A DNA stretch of 64,000 nucleotides from Termitomyces sp. T153 (lineage: Eukaryota; Basidiomycota; Agaricomycetes; Agaricales; Lyophyllaceae). A program made the position numbers and the translations under genes. Below the pieces are notes generated by a model. It ran no database searches, was not told the origin of the DNA, and saw nothing but the letters and a program-made list of their open reading frames with translations. Of the stretch, positions 53,354 to 63,399 are shown one piece after another; the stretch's first letter is position 1; every line of letters starts with the position of its first letter. The DNA lies in contig JACKQL020000171.1 of the NCBI GenBank assembly GCA_018296165.2, forward strand, positions 1 to 64,000. The letters are read 5' to 3'.

Positions 53354-54580
53354 ATGTTTTCCAGAGTCTGGTTAATTACAGGTATGTCCTTAGCCTTGGA
53401 AATCCGCTCATGATCAATAATGAACGCGTGCATCATTCACATCTTGCTTTAACATCGACAGGAGCCTCATCTGGTTTTGGCCTTCGTCTTGCTCGATCGG
53501 CGCTCAAACGGGGAGACCGTGTGATTGCGACGGCAAAGTCACTTGATAAGCTCCAAAATCTACTAGTTGCAAATATTGATCCCGTACTGCGCAACAATCT
53601 TCATACATTACAATTGGATGTCACGGAAGGTGAAACTACGCTGAAAGCTAAAGCTAGTGAAGCGGCTGCAATCTGGGGACAGATAGATGTTTTAGTGAAT
53701 AACGCCGATGAGCTTCGCCCGTTGCGAATACAAGTAATAGATATTTTGACACATCTGATCAGGTATCGGACTACCAGCCCTTTTAGAGGAAGGAGGGTGA
53801 GTTTACTCCACGGTGGTAGTCAGCCCTTCCTTGATTTCACGATCCACAAGTACCGCGCATCTTCGGAGACAATTTGCTACCAATGTGTTCGGGGTATTAG
53901 ACATGACCACCGCAGTACTCCCTCATCTGCGTTCCAGTAAGCAGGCCGTTACAGTCGTAATAGGAAGCCGATCGGCATGGAGAACTGAAATTGCCGTAAG
54001 CCTGAATTCCTCGTTACACTATCTTGCTCTGAAAAGGCTCTTGGCGTCGTTCAGGGTATTGGTAAGGACCTTCCCCGGAAATCTAGCGGGAAAAAGATTT
54101 ATTTGCACCCCAGGTCATTATTCAGCTTCGAAGGCGGCTGTTCATTGTAAGTAGAGCATATCTTGGAAAATGCATGAAGTATAATCATCGCATTTGACAG
54201 CATTGACCGAAACACTTGCAACGGAGGTTGCTCCATTCAATATCCGTGTTTTATTGGTCGCCCCTGGCTCCTTCCGCACTGAAGGAATATATAACCAGGA
54301 ATACAACATGAGCAACCCAATTGCTGCCAACACCCTCGTTCGAGAAGATAGCGCGACCAAATTCAAGGCTCTCACACAAACTGGCCAAGGGGACCCGGCT
54401 AAGGCTATGGAAGCAGTTGTAGACATTGTGAGAGGGGAAGGCATCGCGAAAGGCCGGCCATGGCCCAATCTACTGATATTAGGTGAAGATGCAGGACGAG
54501 ACGTGAGAAACAAGTGCAACAAAGTTTTAGAAGCCCTCGACGAGTGGAAAGATGTCACATGTGGCGTCAATCTTGATTGA
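53354..54580 (+). CDS. Short-chain dehydrogenase/reductase, 290 aa, seven exons
   Basis: The model is join(53,354-53,381; 53,462-53,707; 53,763-53,796; 53,851-53,995; 54,055-54,061; 54,114-54,146; 54,201-54,580). Translated pieces give a classical SDR: MFSRVWLITGASSGFG (Rossmann TGxxxGxG), VDVT-like LQLDVTEG, IDVLVNNAG, FATNVFGVLDMTTAVLPHLR, VIGSRSAW (catalytic Ser region), HYSASKAAVH (YxxxK), and NIRVLLVAPGSFRTEG. It should be a soluble NAD(P)-dependent oxidoreductase; the substrate is unknown. The fifth exon is only 7 nt but is needed for frame and gives GIG. The intron after NNA would start with AT instead of GT, so correct splicing there is doubtful. Confidence 0.82.
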
Positions 54581-55431
54581 TGCTGGTATATTTTCGATAG
54601 ACATATCTTTGATTGACTTGAACGATACCATTTATCAACTTCTTTACCATTGTGTTTGCGCACATATTTTGGAGGAGTTCTGTTATACGTTGATGTGGTC
54701 CCCAATTGCGACTGCCAGTTTGCCGCGCGGGCACGGTATCTATGTACGTATTTAATCATCCTTACAGTCATACCTCTAGTGATCCAAGATGCACATGCCT
54801 AGCATACTAGTAGGGTCCAGTCAGAAGGCTCACAGTAGGATTTCACCCGGATTTGGGGAGGAGTCTGAAGTGGATTTGAATTAGATCTGAGCTACCTAGC
54901 TATTCGAGCCACGCGAAAACCACACCTAGTTTCGATATGGTTTTGAGACTTCCGCTGCGCTCTCCCGGCCAACTAACGCTGCACATCGAAAACCAATTTG
55001 ATTGAATCAGGATCCGAGATGAGCAAACGCTCGTCCCTATTCTCAAAGAGATAAAGGAATGTTCTCAACATTTTTGCATAGCGACAGGGAGATACAGGGT
55101 TATATACATATCACTTGGTTGAGAGCTGCAATAACCTTCGTTCCATGCGATATGGTGGGCCCACAGAGAGGCACAATAAGGTACTATACTTGAAGGAATA
55201 CGTCGGGATTGGGTGGGTACGACAGTCTACAATGTTCACAAGTCCTCGATCCTCCCCTCCCAGGCGGAGAAGCTCAGAGAAAAGAAGGACACATCCAAAG
55301 GAGACCAACAGACGACGTCAAAAGGCGGATGACATTGTATTCAATAAATACAAGAGACAAGATGAGGAAGGGATGCATGATGGTACAAAAAAGGACGGAA
55401 CATGTAAGTGATCATCCATCATCCATCACAG
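54581..55431. other. Intergenic region between SDR and HMG-box genes
   Basis: No gene is recognised. Short open frames at 55,115-55,440 lack motifs. The two flanking genes are convergent, so this is shared 3' sequence. Confidence 0.5.
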
Positions 55432-56577
55432 CTAGGTAAAAGGAAGACCATCAAATGGAATTTTGTTGAAGCGATTGAAACACGCAGTGGGTACACCGGA
55501 GATGTCTGCAGCTTCTTTGCCGTTCCAGTCATATTTGCCGTTCCAGTTATATTCGCCGTTCCAGTTATATTCGCCGTTCCAGTCATACACAGGGAGCGGG
55601 TATGTCACGCTGTACTCGACGTTGTTGGACCCAGACGCTCCCATAAAGTCTCCATAGACATTCTTTTCAGTTGCTTCGTTGGATATTCCCCGTGGATATG
55701 AGATCTCACCATTAAACGAAGTTGAAAGGTCAACCCCAGCTCCTTCAACATCGAAGTGACCACCAGTCAAATTGACTACGTCATCGAGTGCGGACGCCAG
55801 CATTGAGTTGTTGTCGTTCTGCTTTTGGAGGTTATCGCTAGCTAGGGAGAAACAAGATGGGTAAAGCCATCCAGTGCGAGTGAGTGAAAGGGAGGGATCT
55901 TGTACTACCTGCCCATCAAGCTCTGTGTAGGCGATTGGATGGGCTGTTGCACTACTGGGATACTGAGAGAGACTGATCAGATATGTTCCTTGGACGTCCG
56001 ATGATCTGTCCGTGACATGCTTAAACTCAGGAGGTTTGGCCATCGCGTGAACGAAAGGGGTAGCTGGTAACATTATGTTGTCCTCACAGATAGGTGGCTC
56101 GAAAATAGAGGGTAGCACTACAGGAACAGGGAGTGTGGCGAGTGCAGGCATATTATTTCTCTTCTCCTTCTTGACCCGATTTCCTTTCGTATTCAGCTTA
56201 AACGTTCCTATCAGTTGCTCCTTCCCTTTTCCCTTTCTCCTGATATTGCGTCGAGGCTGATAAACGTAGTTGGGATACTTCAAGGCATGCTGTCTTTTCT
56301 CCTCCTTTGCACGATCGTAGAATATCAGTTTTGTTTGTTTATCCTCTGCATTCCACTTCTCGCCGGCCCACTTGGATACTGTACGGTATTTTTTGATGTC
56401 AGCAGCAGTAGGTACAGCCCCGATAGTTTTGAGCCACGAGCGATACAGGATAAACGGGTTTTGAGGCCGGGGAACATGAGCGACATCGGGCATACGGGGT
56501 GTGGGAGCCATGTGATGAGCGAAGAAGTTTGGAATGAGTCGAAGGGGTGCGTTCGTTGTGGTCAACGGAGAAATCAT
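55432..56577 (-). CDS. HMG-box (MATA_HMG type) transcription factor, 381 aa
   Basis: It is a single-exon minus-strand frame. The HMG box spans about residues 36-110: RPQNPFILYRSWLKT, then KYRTVSKWAGEKWNAEDKQT, FYDRAKEEKRQHALKYPNY and VYQPRRN. The P-F-I-L-Y-R start and the KYPNYxYxPRR end are typical of fungal sequence-specific HMG proteins (mating-type/Ste11/Rox1 type). They bind DNA in the minor groove and regulate mating, development or stress. A basic stretch (RRNIRRKGKGKE) follows the box and may be an NLS. The C-terminus carries in-frame repeats NWNGEY/DWNGKY (55,515-55,590). An earlier in-frame Met at residue 23 could be the real start. It is not near recognised mating genes here, so a mating role is not implied. 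Confidence 0.85.
   Translation of the reverse strand: MISPLTTTNAPLRLIPNFFAHHMAPTPRMPDVAHVPRPQNPFILYRSWLKTIGAVPTAADIKKYRTVSKWAGEKWNAEDKQTKLIFYDRAKEEKRQHALKYPNYVYQPRRNIRRKGKGKEQLIGTFKLNTKGNRVKKEKRNNMPALATLPVPVVLPSIFEPPICEDNIMLPATPFVHAMAKPPEFKHVTDRSSDVQGTYLISLSQYPSSATAHPIAYTELDGQVVQDPSLSLTRTGWLYPSCFSLASDNLQKQNDNNSMLASALDDVVNLTGGHFDVEGAGVDLSTSFNGEISYPRGISNEATEKNVYGDFMGASGSNNVEYSVTYPLPVYDWNGEYNWNGEYNWNGKYDWNGKEAADISGVPTACFNRFNKIPFDGLPFT
55515..55590 (-). repeat. 18-bp in-frame minisatellite in the HMG gene
   Basis: Four units of an 18-bp repeat (core TTCGCCGTTCCAGTTATA on the plus strand) encode the hexapeptide YNWNGE with variants YDWNGK. The units are nearly identical, so copy number may vary among strains without frame loss. 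Confidence 0.9.
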
Positions 56578-57842
56578 AAATGAAGGCCATTGAACCTTGG
56601 CTGAGTTGTGGCGTTCTGCACGTGATCACTGTGGTCGTCATGGAGTCAGAATGAGTCACGAGTCAACGACCACAGCCATTTTGAGCCACATGAGCTAAGG
56701 TAAGTCTTCTTGTTGGATAAACACGGCTTCGTGTTGATAACTAACAGAAAACATTCGTACAGCCTGGGAACAGAACCCTTACTGTCCAGTCAAAGCTCCA
56801 TTCTCCTTGAATGTTCACTCTTTCTCCTCTATTTTCCTCGAAGTATGGGTGGGAAAGCACATTTGCTTGACAAAAATTCCTGGCGTGATCATCTTTTCTG
56901 ATACGTTCTGCATCTGCCAATGAAGGGCGGACAAATGCCGAGATGGGGTCAGCCGTGACGGTTTAGATTATCTGTTTCAGGGATGAGCAAGAAGTTGACA
57001 AGGATGACAACGAAGCGCATAATACTCAAGGACAGACAGGCTCACGAATGTTTTTCGGTAAATCTTTTGATCGGTATGTGCTTGTACAGCCAAAATTAGT
57101 AATTGGCAGGGTTGCTCAGCACCTTCTGCATTTATGGAATCATCGATCAGTAATGCAAACCAAGACAGCGCTCTACGACTGGGACATACTACGTCACAAG
57201 TCGTACCATAAGGCATTTCAATGATTGGACACGGCGCTCTGTTTTTCCATTCGACCATACATTAAGATCAACGTCTGACGATCGCAGATTTCGAGTCGGC
57301 GGAGAACTTCAGAGCGACTTCATTTGAATCACTTTTTTGAGATTAGCGGACAGCCGACACAAAACAAAGTAACGAACAACAATGAAGTGTAGTAAGATAT
57401 GTAAGATTGGCATCATGTTGAAGTGAGAGGCAGGAAGTGAACTAGTAACAATGATCACAATGGGTCAGAACTGGGTTATATGATAAGGAAATTCAAAACT
57501 CCTTCGGTGCCTTCATTTCCTTCCATTCCTGAGGATATTACTCCCTTCCTTTTCCTGGGGTTGGCATCGGGACACCTTAGCTGCAACACCTGAGTTGCTC
57601 CGAACTCACAAGAATTAAACCGACCGGTTTTACAATCTCAGATAGCGACCAATATCCACACTGAAACATTTGAGCCTGGTCATCGTGTCTATCATGTACA
57701 TAATTAGATTCTTCTTAATGATTATGTTTCTCGAGCAAGTTTGAAAGCACTCAACACCTGAAACAACCACCTCTGATGAGATATCTGGACTGGATGCATC
57801 CACGTGACACTGAAGTGACTCTAGAAACATTGATATAAACAT
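56578..57842. other. Intergenic region between HMG-box gene and PP2C pseudogene
   Basis: I find no supported gene. A minus-strand frame of 93 codons (56,977-57,258) has no recognisable domain. The 5' flank of the HMG gene contains CAAT-like and short palindromic CATTTTGAGCCACATG sequence only. Confidence 0.45.
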
Positions 57843-59114
57843 TTACCAATACATTTGACGATAATTGAAGAATGGAGGAGTTGGGTACTCATGATTGTTT
57901 TTCACACTGTCCACGACCCAATGATACCAGCCCTCTTTAGAGCGACCATGAAGAAATGCAATGATCACAATGGTCGTGTTATCACAACCCATAGCGCCAG
58001 CTCCCTATCTGGCCTCAGGAGCAAAACGACAGTCACAGATGTTTTCAGAGATTTCCGCAAGTTCCTTGCCCAGCGAAGCTTCATGCCGTACAAAATCGAT
58101 GACTTCCCGAGAGCTTAGACAATCCCAAATGCCTAGAAGGATCATTATATATGACAGGTAAAAAAAAGTCAAACGCACCATCACAGGCAATGACGAAGAA
58201 TTCATCCTCTTCCGAGATCTCATGGACAATGACATCAAGATTCGCAGTGATAATCTGCTCTTCCGCGTCTAGACCGGAGTTCTTTTTATAAATGAAATCG
58301 CCAATCGCCCTCGAGAGTAACAGATTGCCTGAATTTTATCAGATAGAAACGCCAATACATAGATAAAAACTGACCATTCACACGACCGTCCTCAAGATAA
58401 CCTCCTGCTGCATATATACGCGCTCGCTCAGCTGACCATGTTCTATGTTCAGGAAAAGCTGTTTAGGATTGGAAGAATTTGCTCACACTGAAATAGGTTA
58501 GTTTTGTGGTCGTAACTCAATGATTTGACTTTGCCGCTCACACCGATGACTGATCTGGAATCACCGGCATTCGCCTATGGATATGTTGTTGAGCTCGATA
58601 TCGAGGTAATGAAATAAGAGACATACAACATAGATCTTTCCATTGGTGGTCACTAACGCCCGCTATGGCAGTACGACCAGTGAGTTGACAACGTTGGGCA
58701 GACTCTGCCAGGAATCGAAAAAAGAGTCATCAGAAGTTCATACTCAATATCGCACTTGCTAGTGGAAATAGATCCTTGTCTGTGCGCAGCAAAGCTCGTT
58801 TCATTGTGAGCTCATACCGGCCGTGCTTATAGCTCTCTTCCTCGACCAAATGCTTATGAACATTTTCTTCAGTATACTGAGCAACGTGTGATCCTAGTTG
58901 AGCCTTAAGCCCCAACAAGAAGGGAGGCTGCGACCATGTCAGGACACACCATTTTGACCATCATAGATGGCAAAAAACGTGTTCGACACCTCCTTTCCGT
59001 CATCTAGACAACACGGCAACATGCATATCTTCCATGGCTAGTGCAATATCTAGATCAGTGATCATTCTCTTTTGAGAACAGATTGATGAACATACACGAC
59101 CTCCATCCCTGCAT
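57843..59114 (-). pseudogene. PP2C-type protein phosphatase gene (Ptc2/3-like) with three coding lesions
   Basis: Eight exons can be followed on the minus strand: 59,114-59,096; 59,037-58,950; 58,893-58,756; 58,704-58,627; 58,574-58,489; 58,442-58,375; 58,328-58,179; 58,132-57,843. All introns are GT..AG. Family motifs in order are MQGWR, MEDMHVAVL, FFAIYDGQNG (usual DGHGG), GRTAIA/ALVTTNGKIY, VANAGDSRSV, RVNGNLLLSRAIGDF, FFVIACDGIWD and GCDNTTIVIIAFL, with a typical end KEGWYHWV. PP2C enzymes are Mg/Mn-dependent Ser/Thr phosphatases acting on stress MAP kinases. Lesions are an extra base near 59,010, an extra G near 58,658 and an in-frame TAG at 58,005-58,007. The usual N-terminal MGQTLS segment is also absent. 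It could be a young pseudogene, or the lesions could be assembly errors. Confidence 0.85.
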
Positions 59115-59419
59115 TTCCAAAATGTCATGAAAACGCATGAATCTCCACCAGACTTAGAATGTTTGTCCCTTACTGAGTATGCTCAGTTAAGAAATCGAGG
59201 TGAAAAATGTATATGTGGAGGTTTATCGGGCGAGGAGAGAGGTCTGCTCTGCAAGCTGCTTAAAATAGGTACCAGATACGATAAAGTGAAGTCCTCACCA
59301 CATTCTGAAATCGAGAATCAGATTGAGGTTTTGCTTGGTTTTGCAGAGAAAAATGAAAAGAAAACAAGGAGGAAAGGTCTAAGTTATTCTAAGACTTTCT
59401 GCTCTCATATGGTCTCAAA

Positions 59420-59660
59420 CATTTGTTCTTGTTTGTGGAATACGGTCACTGCTTACCAGTTGCTGCACCACCCTAGGAGCTATATTTGTAATCCGAGTAG
59501 CGCTACTGCTGTAGAGGCTGTTCCACATCTGAAATTGTGCTTCATGTAGAGTTGGGATCAAGTCCTCTGGGAGGGGTTTGTGGAGGTCTGCGCCCTTGAA
59601 CTCGTGCATGATGATAGCCTTGGTTACTGCCGCGTCGACGTCAGGGAAACGGATACGAAG
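59420..59660 (-). other. Possible coding fragment, family not recognised
   Basis: The minus strand reads RIRFPDVDAAVTKAIIMHEF, KGADLHKPLPEDLIPTLHEA and QFQMWNSLYS, an amphipathic, evenly composed sequence without stops, followed by a good donor GTAAGC at about 59,458. It looks more like real protein than the surrounding frames, but no start or downstream exon can be fixed. It may be the remnant of a host gene or repeat protein. Confidence 0.3.
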
Positions 59661-61100
59661 GGATAGGGGACCAATAGGTATCAGTACATATTGTTATGTC
59701 CTGCGCCAGCGATCGGTGGAATGAACACTCCGCCGGGAGTTGGAGCTGTACACCGCGGGCAAGAGGTGTGGGGACCAGGACATGGTAGGTTGTGGAGGAG
59801 AGGCTGGTTGTGGACTTGATCGGGTAAATCTACCTTCAGGGGCTCTTGGAGGGTTCGAGAGTATTAGATTCTAATCTAATCGAGATCGAAACGCGTGACG
59901 TAATGAGTAGCGAGCCACAACTGTATGTGAAAGCTAAGGTGAACTTACCTGCGAACGCAGACAAAGTCTCGTAGCCACGCCTGCAGATATATATTCTAAG
60001 ATGGCAATGGGGCCCCCGGTCCAAAGAGGCAAAGGGAAAGAAGAGCAGAGAGAAAGAGATAAGATCTTATCTATACCCGAATTGGCCCCCGGCAACCCCC
60101 ATACATACTTGCCCCGATCCAATTAATCAACAACGGCTACTGTACATTGTTTCCGCCCGAACGAACTCCGATTCAAACGCCTGCTGTGGGTCTGAACAAA
60201 AACTTCTTCTTGAGTTTCTGGTGCAATCATGCATGGGGTACATGGGGTAATAGCCGCCGTAAAGCATGCATTCCACGTGTTCCCGTTCTGGTAACGTATC
60301 CGTTTCACACAGTTCCAAAACTGAGGAGTCTAACATGGTGGTTGAAAAAGAAAAGAGAAATCCGAGTTCACCAAAATCACTATGTGATGCGCTCAAGAGG
60401 TTTTGCAAGGTAACATCCTTTGCAAGAAGAATATCGATTTATCTACTTTCAAAGAGGGTGCTCCCCTCGAAACCCCAATCAGTCGGGTTGACATGACGTT
60501 TGAGCGATTGCCAAGAGTATGTGTTCCTTCAATAAATGTGATGGCCCTAGACCATCGCCCATAGGAACATTTCGCGCGTGCCTCGATCATGAGCGAACAA
60601 ATTTTTCATCAGTTATCTCTGGTCGCCTCCACTCTCTAATTCAGCGCCAATGTTCCCTGGAAGACGCCACGATCATTGGAATTTGTATGATTCCCATCAC
60701 AGAAGGTCCAGGTTACTTGGACTTCAATACAGTTGGCAATCCAGAATGGTCGCCACAGATGCTTTGGCGGAAGAATCTCAGTTGGCGGTCGACAAGCAGC
60801 TTGGATCTATTGGTAAGTAAAAGTGATACCCTCCTTATAAATTGCTGAAGAGAATGTGTCGTTTCTTGATTCAGTCGATTGTATGTCCATCCTCAATGCG
60901 GAAGCGGGAGTGCTCATGGTGCATGAACAGGTCCAATACTTGCTGACGACGTCATTCGCTCAGTGGTAGAGACATTAGACAGTCAACACCCGAGGTCATC
61001 TGTTGTGCGCTTAGATTTCTTCATTTTTTTATAGCCTGTTCATTGAATTTAGAACAAAACCGGATCTCTCAATGTCGATACATCTGTTTCTAAGGCACTT
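59661..61100. other. Intergenic region before the F-box gene
   Basis: I see no supported gene. Frames at 60,123-60,848 lack domains. CTATATAT and similar A/T motifs occur near 59,985. The stretch immediately before 61,101 contains TTTTTTTATAG and possible upstream exons that I could not connect. Confidence 0.45.
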
Positions 61101-62828
61101 ATGCGGTCAAATCACCGACCGACACCAATCCAAATGTCTCACATCAGGTCGAGGCTCGAAGAAAAGAATCTGGAGCTGCTCGACATGGATTATGACATCC
61201 TCCGTCTTCAACTCAAGATAAACGAATCAGTGGCGACGATGAATGCGCTCATCAAATCAAGGCTACAGAAACAAAAAGAAGCAGACTCTTGCCAGATCTG
61301 GCTTTCACATGCTCGCCTTCTTCCTCTCGATATAATCATCAGGATTTTGAAATTTGCTACATCAAATGTATTGGGGGATAGGTTGTCGCCATTGGAGTTA
61401 TCGCATGTCTGCTCATCCTGGAGGGAAGCAGCCATAACTTGTTCCAGCCTGTGGAACGATCTCGAGTTGGTCTTGTCGTCTTTTTGGCCGTGGAGAAGTA
61501 GTGATCCAGCGACTCAATCAAACGCCGTTAATTCAGTTATTGCACTCTGGTTCGGACGAGCGAATTCCTTCCTGCCACTGACCCTTTCCATAATCGTCCG
61601 ATGTGAGCTCAAACTCGCGATGGGCGAAGGTGTTGCTCGTGGTGTCCTTCCCTTTTCCTCCCGAGTCAATAGTCTGTACTTCGAAATCAGCAAAACAGGT
61701 TTCAACAATAGTAGTTCCCGGGGCTTCGAGGCGATGGCACCATTCCTCAAATTACCAGCTGGCACCTTTCCTTCGTTGGAAGACCTCACCTTTATCGATT
61801 GGACGCCACAGAAGACGGATGAAGTCGTCCCTCGGATCACTGTGTTTGATTTTTCTCCCCGTCTGCGTAGAATAATTCTTCGCGCCCAGCCATGGTGGTT
61901 CAAGCAGGAGCCCTCCCTCGTTCTTCCTTGGGCGCAGCTCACTCATCTTGAGGTTGGGGGCGTTCTAACGACGAGTTCCTTCGCGGATGTCATTTTTCAA
62001 TGTCGGCAACTTCAGAAGGCAATCTTCTGCTACGTGGAAATGCCAATTGACGGGGATGAACCGCCTTCACTTCCAGAGAAACCCGTCACTTTTCCATATC
62101 TCGTTGATCTTAAGCTTGGACTAAGCGGTCCGGACCTGATAGACCGCAATGACATCAATACTATACTCAGCTTGATCCTTCTGCCGGCTGTGGAAAAGCT
62201 TGCGCTATCACATGGAACTCCTCTACTTCAGTTATTTCCCTACCATGGCTTTCCCATTCTCGCCCTCGTTCCTTTACCTGGTGGAACGTTTCCCCCTCTT
62301 CGTCGTCTCATGTTATCCTTCGCTGACATCGATCTTGAGGAACTCCTTCGGCTATTGAATGGGTGTCCTTTACTCGAGAAACTATCTCTATGTCTCAAGT
62401 CCATAGCTCCGGAGCTTCTGTTGAAGGCTCTGACACGGGCTGAACGTAGTCAGAGTGAGGCCACCGCCCCTCTGTTATCACATCTCAAATCGTTCGCATT
62501 CGCAGCTCAGATGGAGAATCTTGAACAGAGTGAAGATGTTAACAGTGTTGTCAGTGCTTTTGGGGACCTGGTAGCCTCCTGGGTATCACGGCGTCATCCT
62601 CTTTCGGATGTTTTTCTCTGTCTATGTGACTTGCGCGTGGATGGAGATCTCCATCGCACCATTAAACCAGAGCGCGAAGCTCAGTTCAAAGAAGCAATAT
62701 TACATCAAATTGGGGACGATTCACAGATTGAAGTCTTTGTCGAATTGACGGAGTACACGGATCTAAGCGACCTATTTGATGTCGTGGACCCCGTTGAGTG
62801 GAGAAAAGACAACGCTTCGGACTACTAG
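61101..62828 (+). CDS. F-box protein with N-terminal coiled coil, 575 aa
   Basis: It is a single open frame. Residues 12-60 form a heptad-rich coiled coil (SRLEEKNLELLDMDYDILRL) ending in a Gln/Lys-rich linker. The F-box lies at about residues 73-123: LLPLDIIIRILKFATSN, then LSPLELSHVCSSWREAAITC and SSLWNDLEL. This layout (coiled coil, LPxDIIxxIF-like start, VCSxWRxxAxxxPxLW) is that of the very large agaricomycete F-box family. The C-terminal 430 residues show leucine-rich spacing without a canonical repeat (FPYLVDLKLG; FPPLRRLMLS; CPLLEKLSLC), consistent with LRR-like substrate recognition. Such proteins are thought to recruit targets to SCF ubiquitin ligases through Skp1. The in-frame ATG at 61,101 keeps the full coiled coil; the Met at residue 12 is an alternative. 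Confidence 0.88.
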   Translation: MRSNHRPTPIQMSHIRSRLEEKNLELLDMDYDILRLQLKINESVATMNALIKSRLQKQKEADSCQIWLSHARLLPLDIIIRILKFATSNVLGDRLSPLELSHVCSSWREAAITCSSLWNDLELVLSSFWPWRSSDPATQSNAVNSVIALWFGRANSFLPLTLSIIVRCELKLAMGEGVARGVLPFSSRVNSLYFEISKTGFNNSSSRGFEAMAPFLKLPAGTFPSLEDLTFIDWTPQKTDEVVPRITVFDFSPRLRRIILRAQPWWFKQEPSLVLPWAQLTHLEVGGVLTTSSFADVIFQCRQLQKAIFCYVEMPIDGDEPPSLPEKPVTFPYLVDLKLGLSGPDLIDRNDINTILSLILLPAVEKLALSHGTPLLQLFPYHGFPILALVPLPGGTFPPLRRLMLSFADIDLEELLRLLNGCPLLEKLSLCLKSIAPELLLKALTRAERSQSEATAPLLSHLKSFAFAAQMENLEQSEDVNSVVSAFGDLVASWVSRRHPLSDVFLCLCDLRVDGDLHRTIKPEREAQFKEAILHQIGDDSQIEVFVELTEYTDLSDLFDVVDPVEWRKDNASDY

Positions 62829-63111
62829 TGTAGTCAGTTCTACAACAACTCTTTCAATTTTTGGGTTAATATGCCAGCCAATTCTAAGTTATTGCTTCAT
62901 ATTAAGTGGTTCGAACTACCGCCTTCAAGTCTCTCACTATTCTCATCATGAGTAGCATTGGCCTTGTTGTCACCGAACTCGGAAATCGATGATCTAGATA
63001 AGTAGCAAACAAGAATCCTGGAGCAAATACTTATAGTTATGCCATCGAGAAATAGAAATGTTTAAATGTAGAGTACATGGTTCTTTCACTGTTCACTATG
63101 CCTCAATAGGG
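62829..63111. other. Intergenic sequence 3' of the F-box gene
   Basis: It holds A/T-rich terminator-like sequence. No gene is seen. Confidence 0.5.
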
Positions 63112-63390
63112 TCAGGGTTCATATATATCGGAAGTTCGTAGTTCTTCTGGCTTGCCGATGCTGGACCCACCACCCCCGTCTCCCCCGCGAAATGATCTGA
63201 GTTCCAGATGGGTGTAAGACGTGGATGCTGGGTGGTTGTCGTGCAGATGGGTAAGGAGTTTCTCGATGAGAGGGTGATCCGCAGATGGCGATTGTTTGTA
63301 TGCGGACCACGTCGAGAGTTGAGCGATGAGCGCGTAGACGTGGCACGAGGCTGCAGGTGATATGTTCCAGGACCACGAAATGAAACAAAA
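63112..63390 (-). CDS. Possible terminal exon of an unidentified minus-strand protein
   Basis: After a likely acceptor (CACCTGCAG) at about 63,353, the minus strand is open to a TGA at 63,112: SCHVYALIAQLSTWSAYKQS, PSADHPLIEKLLTHLHDNHP, then a Gly-rich end and IYEP. A TATA-like CTATATAAAC lies at about 63,444-63,455 on the same strand, but no ATG between it and this exon gives a convincing start. No domain is recognised. Confidence 0.35.
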   Translation of the reverse strand, partial: FCFISWSWNISPAASCHVYALIAQLSTWSAYKQSPSADHPLIEKLLTHLHDNHPASTSYTHLELRSFRGGDGGGGSSIGKPEELRTSDIYEP

Positions 63391-63399
63391 AAAGACCAA

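Noticed and set aside
55432..56577. Assigning the HMG-box gene as a mating-type locus gene
   Set aside because: No homeodomain, pheromone, receptor or other MAT-linked gene is present in the window; the HMG type alone is not enough.
59127..59549. 140-codon plus-strand frame with several Cys residues
   Set aside because: It lies opposite the upstream flank of the minus-strand PP2C gene and the possible exon at 59,420-59,660, and its cysteines do not form a known spacing.
60955..61000. TCGCTCAGTGGTAGAG resembles a tRNA A box
   Set aside because: No B box (GGTTCGANTCC) or closing acceptor stem follows within tRNA distance, so it is not a tRNA gene.
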